NCBI GenBank assembly: GCA_022703965.1
Contig: JAKJHH010000020.1
Span: 1 to 32,547, forward strand
From: Verrucomicrobiota bacterium
Lineage (GTDB): Bacteria; Verrucomicrobiota; Lentisphaeria; Victivallales; UBA1829
Direction of reading: 5' to 3'
DNA length: 32,547 nucleotides
The notes below the pieces were generated by a model. It was not told where the DNA came from. It saw nothing but the letters and a program-made list of their open reading frames with translations, and searched no databases. Shown one piece after another: positions 15,189 through 23,992 of the stretch. A program made the translations under genes and the position numbers. Each line of letters opens with the position of its first letter. The first letter of the stretch is position 1.

Positions 15189-16436
15189 TTATTTCAGACT
15201 TTCGAGTTTTTTCTTGGCTTCTTCGCTGCCGTTTTCGGCGGCGCTTTTCCAGTAGACAATAGCCTTGGCTTGATCCTTTTCGACACTGTCGCCCTGATAA
15301 TAGGCTTCGCCTACAATATAGGCGGCATCGGGATGTTTCTGATCGGCGGCAAGAAGCAGAAGTTTAAAGGCTTCTTCAAAATTCTTTTCGACTCCGCGTC
15401 CCTCGGTGTAGCAGATTGCCAGAAAATATTGTGCGTCGGCGTAATTGAGCTCGGCGGAGGCGGCGAGCCATTTAGCGGCTTTTTCTTCATTCTTTTCGAG
15501 TCCCTGTCCCATAAGCAGCATGTAGCCGATTCGGAAAAGCGATTCCGGATTTCCCTGTTTGGCGGCCGGTTCATAATACTGAATAGCCTTGGCGTAATCC
15601 TGCTCCACTCCCTTTGCGTAATAATAGCAGTTGCCGAGGCTGTTTAATGCGTCGATATCGCCTCCGTCTGCCGCTGCCTGATACCACTTAATGGCTTCAG
15701 CGTAATTCTGTTCGACTCCGTAACCGTAGAAATAGCAGTCGCCTATATTGGTTTTTGCGTATGCTGCACCCTCGTCGGAAGCCTTTCTGTACCAGTCAAG
15801 AGCTTCTTTGTAATTCTGAGTGACGCCTTCACCGTAATAATAGCAGTTGCCGAGGCTGTTCATTGCTTCAGGATTTTTGTGTTCTGCTGCTTTACGATAC
15901 CACTTGATAGCTTCCTCAAGATTCTTGTCCAGTCCCTCGCCGTAATAATAGCAGTTGCCGAGATCATTCTGTGCATCGTCATGACCCTGTTCCGCAGCTT
16001 TTGCAAAGTACTTTGCAGCTTCGACAAGATTTTTTTCGATTCCGTTGCCGCTGTAGTAAGCGCAGGCAAGATTATTCTGAGCTTTTGCATAATTTTGATC
16101 CGCTGCCTTGCTGAACCATTTTACAGCTTCAGCAGGATTCTGTTCGACTCCGTCGCCATGATAGTAACAGCTTCCGAGCGCGTTTTGAGCGGATGCCAGT
16201 CCTTGTTCAGCCGCTTTGCGATACCACTTTACGGCTTCGCTGTAATTCTGCTCGACATTGCTGCCTTTGTAGTAGCAGTTAGCAAGCGCAAGCTGATTGC
16301 GGGCATCGCCCTTTTCAGCTTCGATTCTGATATTGTTTATATAAGCGGCCTTACTGTCCGCCTCTTCGCCCTGCTCTGCGAAGAGTGACGTTCCGGCGAG
16401 AACGGCTGTTGCAATTGCAATTTGTCTCAGTTTCAT
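15189..16436 (-). CDS. Secreted Sel1-repeat protein (ten tandem repeats)
   Basis: 415 residues. Residues 1-20 are a signal peptide (MKLRQIAIATAVLAGTSLFA) with cleavage before Glu21, so the product is exported to the periplasm or beyond. From about residue 40 to 405 there are ten Sel1-like repeats of 36 residues, each with the pattern A-x2-LG-CYY-G-GV-N-EA-KW-KAA. The solenoid ends in a short Lys-rich helix. Sel1 proteins are usually scaffolds for protein-protein contacts; no enzymatic motif is visible. The repeats are strongly similar at protein level, suggesting internal duplication. Starts at ATG 16436 behind a GAGGGG Shine-Dalgarno. It appears monocistronic, with a palindrome in its leader. 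Confidence 0.88.
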   Translation of the reverse strand: MKLRQIAIATAVLAGTSLFAEQGEEADSKAAYINNIRIEAEKGDARNQLALANCYYKGSNVEQNYSEAVKWYRKAAEQGLASAQNALGSCYYHGDGVEQNPAEAVKWFSKAADQNYAKAQNNLACAYYSGNGIEKNLVEAAKYFAKAAEQGHDDAQNDLGNCYYYGEGLDKNLEEAIKWYRKAAEHKNPEAMNSLGNCYYYGEGVTQNYKEALDWYRKASDEGAAYAKTNIGDCYFYGYGVEQNYAEAIKWYQAAADGGDIDALNSLGNCYYYAKGVEQDYAKAIQYYEPAAKQGNPESLFRIGYMLLMGQGLEKNEEKAAKWLAASAELNYADAQYFLAICYTEGRGVEKNFEEAFKLLLLAADQKHPDAAYIVGEAYYQGDSVEKDQAKAIVYWKSAAENGSEEAKKKLESLK

Positions 16437-16459
16437 TCAGATATTCCCCTCGGGCTTCA

Positions 16460-16477
16460 TTTAGAAGTGGTTCTAAA
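16460..16477. promoter_or_regulatory. 18-bp palindrome in the leader of the Sel1 gene
   Basis: TTTAGAA (16460-16466), centre GTGG, TTCTAAA (16471-16477) form a perfect 7-bp inverted repeat 24 nt upstream of the start codon. It could be an operator or a weak mRNA hairpin. No matching second site was found by eye. Confidence 0.4.
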
Positions 16478-16519
16478 GGTTTCTCTGAACAATAATCTGA
16501 ACCTGAGTTTTTACAAATC

Positions 16520-17566
16520 TTAATTTGTATGAACTTTCCTGTGAAGAGGACGTATTTTCAGTGTTTCCTGCGCTGTTTTTCTGTCGAAGCCGATATGTCT
16601 TATACCTTGATCAACTGTGGCTTTCCAGATTTCCTCCATATCATTCAAATGAGGCTGGGACATCGCTATCGCAGTAAGGTTTCTGAGTTTTCCCATTCGG
16701 CTTATGAAATGATCTCCCTTTCCGCAGAAATGTATGGCTCCGCCGCCGAATTCCAGCAGAAGTTTTTCATCGTAAGGACCTATGAATTCATCAAACATCT
16801 CCGGAGACAGGTTCATTGCGGAGTCGTCGCGCAGCATGATTTTCCCATCCACATACATGCCCCAGTGCGAGGAAAGACGCGTTGTCTGAGGGAAGAGTTC
16901 AAAGTGCTTTTTCATGAAGAGACTGTAAGTTTCAGTGACCAGATCAAGCAGCTTTTTAAGCATGTCGGGACAATCGTAGAGCCAGAGGAATATTTCGCTT
17001 CCACAGATAAGTTCGCAGATGTCGAATGGCCCCTGAGCGTCGGGATGAGTCATCATGATATTGGCCTTGATATTCGGATAATCTTTTATGATGTCCAGAT
17101 AATATCTGCCGAACTCAAAAACTTTTGCTCCGTAACTTTTATTGAGATCGGGAATTCCCTTTGCAATGAGCTTTTCAATGCCTTCCAGTCCGCCTTCAAT
17201 GTGCAGATTAGTCGGGAGCGTGTCCTTGTCGCGATCCATGATGAAGAGCTCCACTCCGAAAAATGCGGGGACTATGCAGGTTCCGTAATTCGCGCGGATT
17301 TCCGCCACCACTCCGCTGCCGTTTGCGAGCGCGTCGGATGTCTTTTTAAGCTCTTTTATCAGCATGAGATCCATGTTTTCAATGGCATCGTTTATCGGTA
17401 TGGACGGCCATTCAACGGAGGGCGGACTCTTTTTGCTTCTGGAGGGACAGAAGAGTTCAGCTTCAGATTTTCCGTCATAGAAACTTTCCCACTGTCTGTA
17501 AAGTTCTTTTTCCTCGGCTTCGTCGAGACGTTTTTCCAGATCGTCAAGGTAGATTCTTATATCCAT
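16520..17566 (-). CDS. Uroporphyrinogen decarboxylase (URO-D)-like protein, probable corrinoid/methyltransferase-type member
   Basis: 348 residues, cytoplasmic. The fold is recognisable from ANYGTCIVPAFFGVELF, the ICELICGSEIFLWLYDCPDMLKKL helix pair, MSPEMFDEFIGPYDEKLL, GGGAIHFCGKGDHFI and the C-terminal QGIRHIGFDRKTAQE segment. True HemE proteins synthesise haem. Those that sit alone beside sugar or aromatic regulators, as here, more often resemble the MtaA/CmuA-type methyltransferase branch. AAGGT precedes ATG 17566. No haem genes are nearby, and the divergent AraC gene 85 nt away is its likely regulator. Catalytic role therefore uncertain; the family call is firm. Confidence 0.8.
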   Translation of the reverse strand: MDIRIYLDDLEKRLDEAEEKELYRQWESFYDGKSEAELFCPSRSKKSPPSVEWPSIPINDAIENMDLMLIKELKKTSDALANGSGVVAEIRANYGTCIVPAFFGVELFIMDRDKDTLPTNLHIEGGLEGIEKLIAKGIPDLNKSYGAKVFEFGRYYLDIIKDYPNIKANIMMTHPDAQGPFDICELICGSEIFLWLYDCPDMLKKLLDLVTETYSLFMKKHFELFPQTTRLSSHWGMYVDGKIMLRDDSAMNLSPEMFDEFIGPYDEKLLLEFGGGAIHFCGKGDHFISRMGKLRNLTAIAMSQPHLNDMEEIWKATVDQGIRHIGFDRKTAQETLKIRPLHRKVHTN

Positions 17567-17581
17567 AAATACCTTCTTTAT

Positions 17582-17610
17582 TTGTTTATGGTGATATTAT
17601 ATGATATAAT
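17582..17610 (+). promoter_or_regulatory. Candidate promoter of the AraC gene at 17652
   Basis: A perfect TATAAT (17605-17610) lies 17 nt after TTGTTT (17582-17587), a weak -35 matching three of six bases. The predicted start site is near 17617, 35 nt before the ATG. Located in the 85-nt divergent gap. Confidence 0.45.
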
Positions 17611-17651
17611 TGTGAACTTAAATAGATTGTTAATGTGACAGTTATTGTATT

Positions 17652-18500
17652 ATGGTGACAAGAAAAGTACTCAAAAACGAATCCGGTTTATGGCAGGGAA
17701 TATGGAGAGCATCCCCATCTCCTTCTGCCTTTGTTCCTCTTGGCGGCAGATCGGCTGGATCGGCCTCATACGGACGTGGATGGTCTCATCCTCAGGGGAA
17801 AATAGGTTGGTTTAATTTTTACTGGATGGAAAACGGAATTCTCCAGCTTTCCAGTTCGGGCGGTGAGTTCAATTTACGTGAACGCGATATTCTTCTCATG
17901 CCTCCCGGTAGCGAGCTTTTCAGAAGGGACAATCAGTCCGATGGCGCTTACTGCTGGATGACTATGGATGGAGTGGAAGCCGCATCCTTATGTGCTACTT
18001 TCGGGCTTGGGACGAACCTTGTGATGCAGAGCGGAAAATGTCCTGTCCAGCTTTTCCGACAGCTTGAGGAATCGCTCGAAGACATCTCTGCCGGAGCTGA
18101 ATTCCGTGCCTCGAGCATCACTTACGAAATACTTGCCGGATCGGCCTCCGGAATCTGCGGAGAAACTTTGAATCCCGCTCACAGTTCACTTATTGACGAA
18201 GCTGTAAAGCGTATCGAGAAAGAGGCGTCGAATCCTGAATTCAGCATCAAAATTCTTGCTGATGAGCTGGGGCTTCACCGATCAAGATTCAGTCGTCTTT
18301 TCAGTGCGAAGACTGGAATTCCACCTTCGGATTATCTGCGGAAAATGAGATTGCGTCTGGCTCTGACTGCATTGCGAAGGAGCAAGGCTCCGTTGGCGAA
18401 GATAGCGCGTGAATGCGGTTTCAACGATACCGCCTGGTTCTGTCGCTTTTTTCTGGCCGAAATGGGAATGACACCCTCCGCCTTCCGACGTTCACTTTAA
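17652..18500 (+). CDS. AraC-family transcriptional regulator
   Basis: 282 residues. The N-terminal part (about 40-100) reads as a cupin sensing domain, with GKIGWFNFYWMENGILQLSS followed by ERDILLMPPGSELFRRD. The C-terminal DNA-binding domain (about 185-282) has two helix-turn-helix units: SIKILADELGLHRSRFSRLF and PLAKIARECGFNDTAWFCRF, ending in MTPSAFRRSL. It is divergent from the URO-D-like gene and probably controls it. No clear Shine-Dalgarno precedes ATG 17652. Repeat island C begins immediately after its stop codon. Confidence 0.88.
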   Translation: MVTRKVLKNESGLWQGIWRASPSPSAFVPLGGRSAGSASYGRGWSHPQGKIGWFNFYWMENGILQLSSSGGEFNLRERDILLMPPGSELFRRDNQSDGAYCWMTMDGVEAASLCATFGLGTNLVMQSGKCPVQLFRQLEESLEDISAGAEFRASSITYEILAGSASGICGETLNPAHSSLIDEAVKRIEKEASNPEFSIKILADELGLHRSRFSRLFSAKTGIPPSDYLRKMRLRLALTALRRSKAPLAKIARECGFNDTAWFCRFFLAEMGMTPSAFRRSL

Positions 18501-18506
18501 ATAATT

Positions 18507-18548
18507 ATGGACTAAATGGACATTATGGACGTTGTGGACGTTGTGCAG
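18507..18548 (-). repeat. ATGGAC 9-nt periodic array, island C left
   Basis: ATGGAC at 18507, 18516 and 18525, then GTGGAC at 18534 and a decayed GTGCAG at 18543, all in a 9-nt period. It starts 6 nt after the AraC stop codon. Confidence 0.82.
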
Positions 18549-18641
18549 GAACTCAAGAGAAGGTCAACCACGAAGCAGGCGTGATGCCTACACCAGATTA
18601 GTGCGTTTCAGTTTCGCTTAGCGCACGGGAAGAAGCTGAAA

Positions 18642-18740
18642 ACGGGTAGCGACGGCAGTCCCTTGCCGTCGAATCCTTAGATGCTAAACGCCTGAAGCAA
18701 TGGGAAGAGAAGCCGTCAAGGGACTGACGGCACTACCCGT
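18642..18740. mobile_element. REPIN-like element C (two inverted REP units)
   Basis: Starts ACGGGTAG (18642-18649), then stem CGACGGCA, loop GTCCCT, perfect stem TGCCGTCG. Ends GCCGTCA, loop AGGGAC, TGACGGC, A, CTACCCGT (18733-18740). Same orientation and length (99 bp) as element A; only a few substitutions, mostly in the spacer between the REPs. Confidence 0.82.
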
Positions 18741-18800
18741 CAAATGTCCCTCAAAAATGGAAAAACCTTGTCAAAAAAACTATAAGTTGACGGATAGTAA
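18741..18800. repeat. Conserved right flank of REPIN C
   Basis: Nearly identical to 8089-8148, including AAATGTCCCTCAAAAA, CTTGTCAAAAAAACTA and GTTGACGGATAGTA. Shows that about 160 bp were copied as a unit in A and C. Confidence 0.75.
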
Positions 18801-18839
18801 CACGAAGATTTTTAACTATAAGTCTCCGAAATATAAGCT

Positions 18840-18872
18840 GTCCATAACGTCCATTCTGTCCATATCGTCCAT
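18840..18872 (+). repeat. GTCCAT 9-nt periodic array, island C right
   Basis: Four perfect GTCCAT hexamers begin at 18840, 18849, 18858 and 18867. They face the ATGGAC array at 18507-18548, so the island is bounded by inverted arrays. The array ends 10 nt from the stop codon of the membrane protein gene. Confidence 0.85.
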
Positions 18873-18882
18873 ACAGGAAAAG

Positions 18883-19482
18883 CTATGGAGCACTAATAGA
18901 TTCATTGCTGCTGTTTTTCTTCCTGGATTCTCTAAGCTTTTTCATGACCATATAAACTAGTGGTATGAAAAATATAAGATTCCAGATTGGCAGGATAAGC
19001 CAGCCTGCAAGCATCGCCAAGATGCAGGTTTTTGCGCGAGGGCCTTTGTCGTATTCGCTGCGTATTTCAGGTGACATTAGACGGTCTACTGCCATATAGC
19101 CTTTTTCATCCTTTCCGAAACGTTCAAGGAGTTCGGCTCTGTAGCGGAATCCTGACTGCACTCCGGCATTGACTTCCATCCACGAAAAGACAGGAAGAAA
19201 AAGCAAAAGAGCGAGTGCTAACAGGCGTTTATATTTCCACACTGTCAGAAAGAGCGGAATAAAAAGAAATGGAAAAAATATTGCGTAAAGCAGGCAGAAA
19301 ATGTAAAAGGCTTTGAAGAAGAAAATATATTCCATGCGTCTGCATCCTGTGCTGGACAGGAGCTCGTAGCCGAAGCCGGGATTCGGGCTGGATATCATTT
19401 CTACAAGGAGAAAGACAGCACCTGCCAAAAAGATCAGGAAGAAGAGCAGATTTATGAGAACTACGCTTCTTCTCAAGTGCAT
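18883..19482 (-). CDS. Hypothetical polytopic membrane protein
   Basis: 199 residues, not recognised. Four hydrophobic segments are visible: about 8-28, 48-70, 73-100 and 150-180, with an external or periplasmic loop around 102-150 (VNAGVQSGFRYRAELLERFGK...). The C-terminus is Lys/Ser-rich. ATG 19482 lies 3 nt after the stop of the GT2-GtrA-methyltransferase gene, so it is the last gene of that operon and may assist the same envelope pathway. No catalytic motif is visible. Its 3' end abuts repeat island C. Confidence 0.7.
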   Translation of the reverse strand: MHLRRSVVLINLLFFLIFLAGAVFLLVEMISSPNPGFGYELLSSTGCRRMEYIFFFKAFYIFCLLYAIFFPFLFIPLFLTVWKYKRLLALALLLFLPVFSWMEVNAGVQSGFRYRAELLERFGKDEKGYMAVDRLMSPEIRSEYDKGPRAKTCILAMLAGWLILPIWNLIFFIPLVYMVMKKLRESRKKNSSNESISAP

Positions 19483-19485
19483 TGT

Positions 19486-21162
19486 TTACTTGTTTTTTCT
19501 GACGACAACGGCGTACTGCGTCAGGAAGATCGGCCAGATAATTGAGCTTTTTTCCATCTTGCCGTAAAGATTGCAGACGCTTTTGACTTCGTCGAGCTTA
19601 AGCGGACGCTCGTCGTGGAATATCCAGAGGTGCATGACTTCCGCCATGAAACGTGTGGCGTTGTAAAGGAAAGTGGGTGTCGGGAAAAGTATTATCGCGA
19701 CTCCGCCGGGCTTCAGGAGCTCGAAGTGCGAATGAATCGCGCGTGCGGTGTTGTCCTTGTCGAAGTGCTCAATAAGGCCTACGCTGAAGACGATATCGGC
19801 TTTGAGAGGAGGAAGCTGCATGTTGAGTACATCCGCTTTGTGAAGCGAGACTTCATGGGCATCCTTGATTCGTTCTGTGAACTTTTTGAGTCCGAGCTCG
19901 TTGTTGTCGAGAATATAATACTTAGCCGGTTTTACTTCGTTTCTGATTGCCTCGAAAAAGCAGCTGTTGGCTCCGCCGAGTTCGGCAATTTCAGGTTTTT
20001 CTATGCCTTTAAGATTTGCCTTGAGCATTGCGATAAGACGGGCTGAGACAATTTTTCTGGAGTAAGCGGCGGTCTTATATGGACGGCTGTAATATCTGTC
20101 CCAGTCGGTTTTCTTTTCCTTGCCGCTCTGACTGAAAACGAGGTCTTTCTGGATGACGAAGTTTGCAAGATAAAGCAGAGCTTCCGCAATGAGTTTGCCG
20201 AGAAGGATGCTGATGCCGAAGGTTTCCAGATAGTTGACAGTCGCACCGGAAATGAAGCCCGAAATTACGACAAGCAGCAAATATTTGGGGAAGGTTTTTG
20301 CGACGGATTCACGTGATGAGAATACCAGATTTCTGACAAGCAGATAGTTCACAAATAGAGCGACGAACCTTGAAATGTAAGTCGCTTCCATCGTGGTCAT
20401 TGTCAGACATGTGACCACGCTGGCGAAAACGATGTAGTCCACCAGAGCCGTAATGACTGAGGCTATCACATAGCGGAACATGACAAAATAAATCTTGGCG
20501 GAATCGAAAAGCGGATTGAAGTGCGAGGATGCATTGTCATCCAGATAAACTGTCGTGATAGGAACTTCTTCAAGAGCGATTTTATTGCGCGTTGCGGCAA
20601 GAAGCATTTCCATTTCATATTCATAACGGTTGAAGGGGATTTCCAGAAGATCGGGTATGAGCATTCTAGGAATTCCGCGGAGTCCGGTCTGTGTGTCGGT
20701 TATGCCGATGCCGAGAACAAGCTTCATGAGGAAGCGCGTTGTCTTGTTGCCGATCATGCTGCGGAGCGGAACGTCTTTGTCGAAGGCTCTTGCGCCGAGA
20801 ATGAGTTTGTTATGAGATTCCACAAGTTTCTTTGCGACGGCTTTGATGTCTTCCGGAGTGTGCTGTCCGTCTGCGTCTGCGGTGACTGTTCCGGCAAAAT
20901 CCGGGTGAGCCATGTAGATATATTCCATTCCGGTTTTAAGGGCTGCACCTTTGCCCTTGTTGACCGCATGTTCGATAAGATGAACGTCCTTCATCGTTTT
21001 GATTTCGGCAAAGACCGGAGCGCTGTTAAGACTTGAGCTGCCGTCGTTGATAACGATGATTGAAGCAAAGGAGCCGTCCTTGCGCAGGCTGTCGAGCAAG
21101 TCGAGCAGTCTTGGGCAAGGATTATATGCCGGAATCAGTACCGCGACCGGAATTTTATTCAT
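19486..21162 (-). CDS. Glycosyltransferase 2 - GtrA - methyltransferase fusion protein
   Basis: 558 residues with three domains. Residues 1-220 are a GT2 family (dolichol/polyprenyl-phosphate sugar transferase type) domain: VLIPAYNPCPRLLDLL, VINDGSS (37-43), nucleotide-metal D96-A-D98 in TADADGQH, and TDTQTGLRGI. Residues about 225-345 are a GtrA-like four-helix membrane domain (FRYVIASVITALVDYIVFAS, VNYLLVRNLVF, LANFVIQKDLVF). Residues about 385-550 are a class I SAM methyltransferase with AELGGANS (393-400), ILDNN, and ADIVFSVGLIEHF. GT2 plus GtrA suggests charging a polyprenyl phosphate with a sugar and flipping it; the methyltransferase could modify the lipid or glycan. ATG 21162 overlaps the upstream stop by ATGA. 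Confidence 0.85.
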   Translation of the reverse strand: MNKIPVAVLIPAYNPCPRLLDLLDSLRKDGSFASIIVINDGSSSLNSAPVFAEIKTMKDVHLIEHAVNKGKGAALKTGMEYIYMAHPDFAGTVTADADGQHTPEDIKAVAKKLVESHNKLILGARAFDKDVPLRSMIGNKTTRFLMKLVLGIGITDTQTGLRGIPRMLIPDLLEIPFNRYEYEMEMLLAATRNKIALEEVPITTVYLDDNASSHFNPLFDSAKIYFVMFRYVIASVITALVDYIVFASVVTCLTMTTMEATYISRFVALFVNYLLVRNLVFSSRESVAKTFPKYLLLVVISGFISGATVNYLETFGISILLGKLIAEALLYLANFVIQKDLVFSQSGKEKKTDWDRYYSRPYKTAAYSRKIVSARLIAMLKANLKGIEKPEIAELGGANSCFFEAIRNEVKPAKYYILDNNELGLKKFTERIKDAHEVSLHKADVLNMQLPPLKADIVFSVGLIEHFDKDNTARAIHSHFELLKPGGVAIILFPTPTFLYNATRFMAEVMHLWIFHDERPLKLDEVKSVCNLYGKMEKSSIIWPIFLTQYAVVVRKNK

Positions 21163-23159
21163 TTCTTATCAGTTTCCCTGTTAATCTTTACAAAACGATA
21201 ACCGTTTGATTCAAAAATAAGCGTATATTCGCCTTTTTCCATTCGTGCGAGAATATCTCCGAGTACTATTTTGTTGGCATAACCCGGGAAGAGAATGAAT
21301 CCGACTTCCGAGTCATTTATGAATCTGAAATAGTCCTCGACTTCAAACTTAAGATACTTGTCATCAAGTGCCGGTTCAAATCCGTGATATGTCAGTTTTC
21401 CTTCAAAGCCCGGCAGCATTCCGATATATTCGTAGTTTGAGATAATTTTCTTGTTGATGCCGTGCTTTTCATGGTACTCGTAAAGAAGGTTGTTCAGGTT
21501 TGTGAGTCCCATTTCTCTTTCGATTTTAGCCTGTTTCTTTTTCATGGCTTCTTCATTGGCAGGCCCCCAGTTGTAATATGCTCCGATAAGCAGGGCAATG
21601 AGCAGTATTACAGGCAGACGCATGCGTCCGAAAAGTGACAGAATCGTGAATTTGCTGAGAATCATTTCGACACCGGTGCCGGCGGCGAGCGCCATGAAGG
21701 GAAGCGCCATTGAAAGATTCCTCAGGTCATAACAGTAGTAAAGACTCCAGACTATATAGAAGGGCAGGGAGATAAGCAGAGTAGTCCAGCGCGAAAAAGG
21801 GTCTTTCATCGCATAACATAGCAGGAGTATTATGAGGGCAAGCGGAATGGCGCAGTCAAGCGCGTGCGGAGCAAAAAATTCATAAAGAGCCTGAAATCCC
21901 TTATTCAGATCAACTGATGAAAAACGGGCTCCGGTGACTTCCTTGTCGCCCGCGATTCCCTGAGCCAGAAAGAGGCGCGAGGCAATCACAAAGCGCTGAA
22001 GTTCTCCCTTGTCTCCGTAAATGGCTTTGGTCACGTACCAGACATTCGACTGGTCTGTCTGCATGTCGAAAAGCATCTTCTTATAGGCATAATAAGGCAA
22101 CACCATGAAAACTGCCATAAAGACAAAGAGCATCAGCTTGTAAGCCTTGGCGGTGAAGTTCATTGTCTTCCATGAGAGGTCTTCACGCAGGAAGAGTATC
22201 CACGCGAGCAATGGGAAAAGAGCCATTATCATCAAGCCCGACTGTTTGGTTACTGCGGAACCGCAGGCGATAAGGGCTCCGGCGAAAATCCACTTCCAGG
22301 ATTCTTCGTAAAATTCCGTCCATTTTGCTCTTAATATGCAGAGTATTGAGCAGAGTCCCATGAAGGTGGCGGCAACGTCCACATCGCCGCCGAGTTCTTC
22401 ATAGTTTACATGTCGGAAAAGCATCTCAAGAACAGGTACAGCCGCTATGAAACGTATGGATTTCCTTTCAAGGCCCGTTACGAAGAACATGAAGAATATG
22501 AGGAAGGGGAAAAGTATAATGGTCATTTTCGGGAAGAACTGTAGGGGGAATCCCATGAAAATGTATGATAGCGACCAGTTTACCGGAATCACCTGCGGAT
22601 ATTCCCAGCTCTGTTCCGGGGGATGTCCGTGATACCAGTCCATCGCCCATCTGTTCCAAGAGAGAACCGCGTCCCAGGCGCCGAAACCGTTTCCGATGCT
22701 CATATATATGTAGCGGACTTCACTGAGGACGCATATTGCGGCGAGAGCTGTAATTATGCATGAGAGCACGAATGCCGCCTGACCTTCGCGCGGAGATACT
22801 GTCCTGCTTCCGCTTCTCAGCATTGAGTCGAGAGCATCATAAAGACGTCCCCAGCGTTCTTTGATCCAGAACGACAGCGATGAGCTGATTTCCATTTTTG
22901 CGATTTCTTTTATCTGATCTCTGAAGAGATAGCCTGCAAGAATCAGTTCAAAGAGGAGTATCCATAGCATCATCTGACGGCAGTAGAAGCCTGTCGCGGC
23001 GAGGAAATAGACGAGGATATAGTTGTATACCATGCTGAGAGCAAAGGACACGGGCAGAAGCAGATGCAAGCCCCCTTTGAGCCTTAGGAAGCCTTTATAT
23101 ATTATGAAGCCTGGCAGAAATACAGCCTGAAACAGCGACACGATTCCCAGCAGAAACAT
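21159..23159 (-). CDS. Large polytopic membrane protein, possible GT-C (ArnT/PMT-like) glycosyltransferase
   Basis: 666 residues from ATG 23159, which has AAGGA 8 nt upstream (a GTG one codon earlier is possible). About 12 hydrophobic segments lie between residues 1 and 530. The large loop after the segment near 110-130 carries GNGFGAWDAVLSWNRWAMDW, and a soluble C-terminal domain (about 550-666) follows. This topology fits GT-C glycosyltransferases, which use polyprenyl-phosphate sugars on the outer face of the membrane. That would match the GT2-GtrA protein encoded next, whose start codon overlaps this stop (ATGA). The family call is tentative because no diagnostic GT-C motif was confirmed. 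Confidence 0.6.
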   Translation of the reverse strand: MFLLGIVSLFQAVFLPGFIIYKGFLRLKGGLHLLLPVSFALSMVYNYILVYFLAATGFYCRQMMLWILLFELILAGYLFRDQIKEIAKMEISSSLSFWIKERWGRLYDALDSMLRSGSRTVSPREGQAAFVLSCIITALAAICVLSEVRYIYMSIGNGFGAWDAVLSWNRWAMDWYHGHPPEQSWEYPQVIPVNWSLSYIFMGFPLQFFPKMTIILFPFLIFFMFFVTGLERKSIRFIAAVPVLEMLFRHVNYEELGGDVDVAATFMGLCSILCILRAKWTEFYEESWKWIFAGALIACGSAVTKQSGLMIMALFPLLAWILFLREDLSWKTMNFTAKAYKLMLFVFMAVFMVLPYYAYKKMLFDMQTDQSNVWYVTKAIYGDKGELQRFVIASRLFLAQGIAGDKEVTGARFSSVDLNKGFQALYEFFAPHALDCAIPLALIILLLCYAMKDPFSRWTTLLISLPFYIVWSLYYCYDLRNLSMALPFMALAAGTGVEMILSKFTILSLFGRMRLPVILLIALLIGAYYNWGPANEEAMKKKQAKIEREMGLTNLNNLLYEYHEKHGINKKIISNYEYIGMLPGFEGKLTYHGFEPALDDKYLKFEVEDYFRFINDSEVGFILFPGYANKIVLGDILARMEKGEYTLIFESNGYRFVKINRETDKK

Positions 23160-23257
23160 CACAACAGTCCTTCTCTCATGAATTTATCTTAAAAATCTAA
23201 CCTGAATTTGCAGTTAATTCAAGTGCCTTAGCATGAAGAGCCTGACTTTTATGAGTC

Positions 23258-23992
23258 TCAGATCATCAGTTCTGCTTCAAGGATTCCCTTGAGGCCGCGG
23301 ACTTTGGTGTCGTTCATTGAACTTGCGATGTCGAAAAGTTCGTGATCGCTGTAGCTGTCCTGATCTTTAAGTTTTTCGTCTATGACATCCACAGGATGGA
23401 ACTGCTGAAGTGTCCAGTCCTTTATTCCGGCATCGCTTAACTCCTTGCGCATGATCTTGAGATCGGCGACTGAAAGGAGACTTTTGTGTACCGTTGTTCT
23501 GACATCAATCTGGATATTGTTTTTTACTGCGAATCTTATGGTGGACAGAACTTTTTCGCCCATGCCATTCCCTTCGATTCCGCAGATTTTTTCATACTTT
23601 GAGACAGGAGCCTTATAATCGATGCCCAGCGCGTGAATGCGGTCGGCTTTCCAGTTCCCCTCTATCATCTCAAGATTGCTTCCGTTGCTGTCCATCTTTA
23701 TATAGTAGCCGAGTTTCCGGACTTTATCCGCGAAATCCGGGAATTCTTTTTTTCTGAGCGAGGGTTCTCCACCGCTTATGACGACTCCTTCAAGCTTTCC
23801 CTGACGGCTTTCCAGAAATTTGAATACCTGTGCATCTCGGATCAGCGGCTGGCTGTCCGGATCAAAAACCAGATGCGGATTATGGCAGAAAGGACATCTG
23901 AAGTTACAGTGTCCGGTAAAGAGTACGCAGGCTATTTTCCCGGGATAATCAACCAGAGAGAACTTCACCATTCCCCTTATATCCATACTCAT
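23258..23992 (-). CDS. Radical SAM activating enzyme, anaerobic ribonucleotide reductase activase type (NrdG-like)
   Basis: 244 residues from ATG 23992, preceded by GGGGAGG with a 7-nt gap; the longer frame back to 24034 is not needed. C29-N-F-R-C33-P-F-C36 in [15 protein letters not shown] is the CxxxCxxC cluster that binds the SAM-cleaving 4Fe-4[11 protein letters not shown] and [10 protein letters not shown] are SAM-binding strands, and [10 protein letters not shown] lies in the later barrel. [20 protein letters not shown] is typical of the NrdG2 branch. Such enzymes install a glycyl radical on a partner such as NrdD. No partner is encoded here. The start codon overlaps the flavodoxin-like stop (ATGA), suggesting that protein as electron donor. 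Confidence 0.85.
   Translation of the reverse strand: MSMDIRGMVKFSLVDYPGKIACVLFTGHCNFRCPFCHNPHLVFDPDSQPLIRDAQVFKFLESRQGKLEGVVISGGEPSLRKKEFPDFADKVRKLGYYIKMDSNGSNLEMIEGNWKADRIHALGIDYKAPVSKYEKICGIEGNGMGEKVLSTIRFAVKNNIQIDVRTTVHKSLLSVADLKIMRKELSDAGIKDWTLQQFHPVDVIDEKLKDQDSYSDHELFDIASSMNDTKVRGLKGILEAELMI

Larger units (their letters stand above)
18501..18882. other. Convergent intergenic region holding repeat island C
   Basis: The 380 nt between the AraC gene (+) and the small membrane protein gene (-) hold no gene. Outer ATGGAC and GTCCAT arrays bracket a REPIN and its right flank. Single CACGAAG motifs lie at 18569-18575 and 18801-18807. The stretch 18576-18640 (with GTGCGTTTCAGTTTCG) is not found in islands A or B. 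Confidence 0.8.

Noticed and set aside
16529-17638. 369-residue open frame opposite the URO-D-like gene
   Set aside because: It is a mirror of a clear protein family gene, rich in Phe/His/Cys and with no domain; it also extends across the divergent promoter region.
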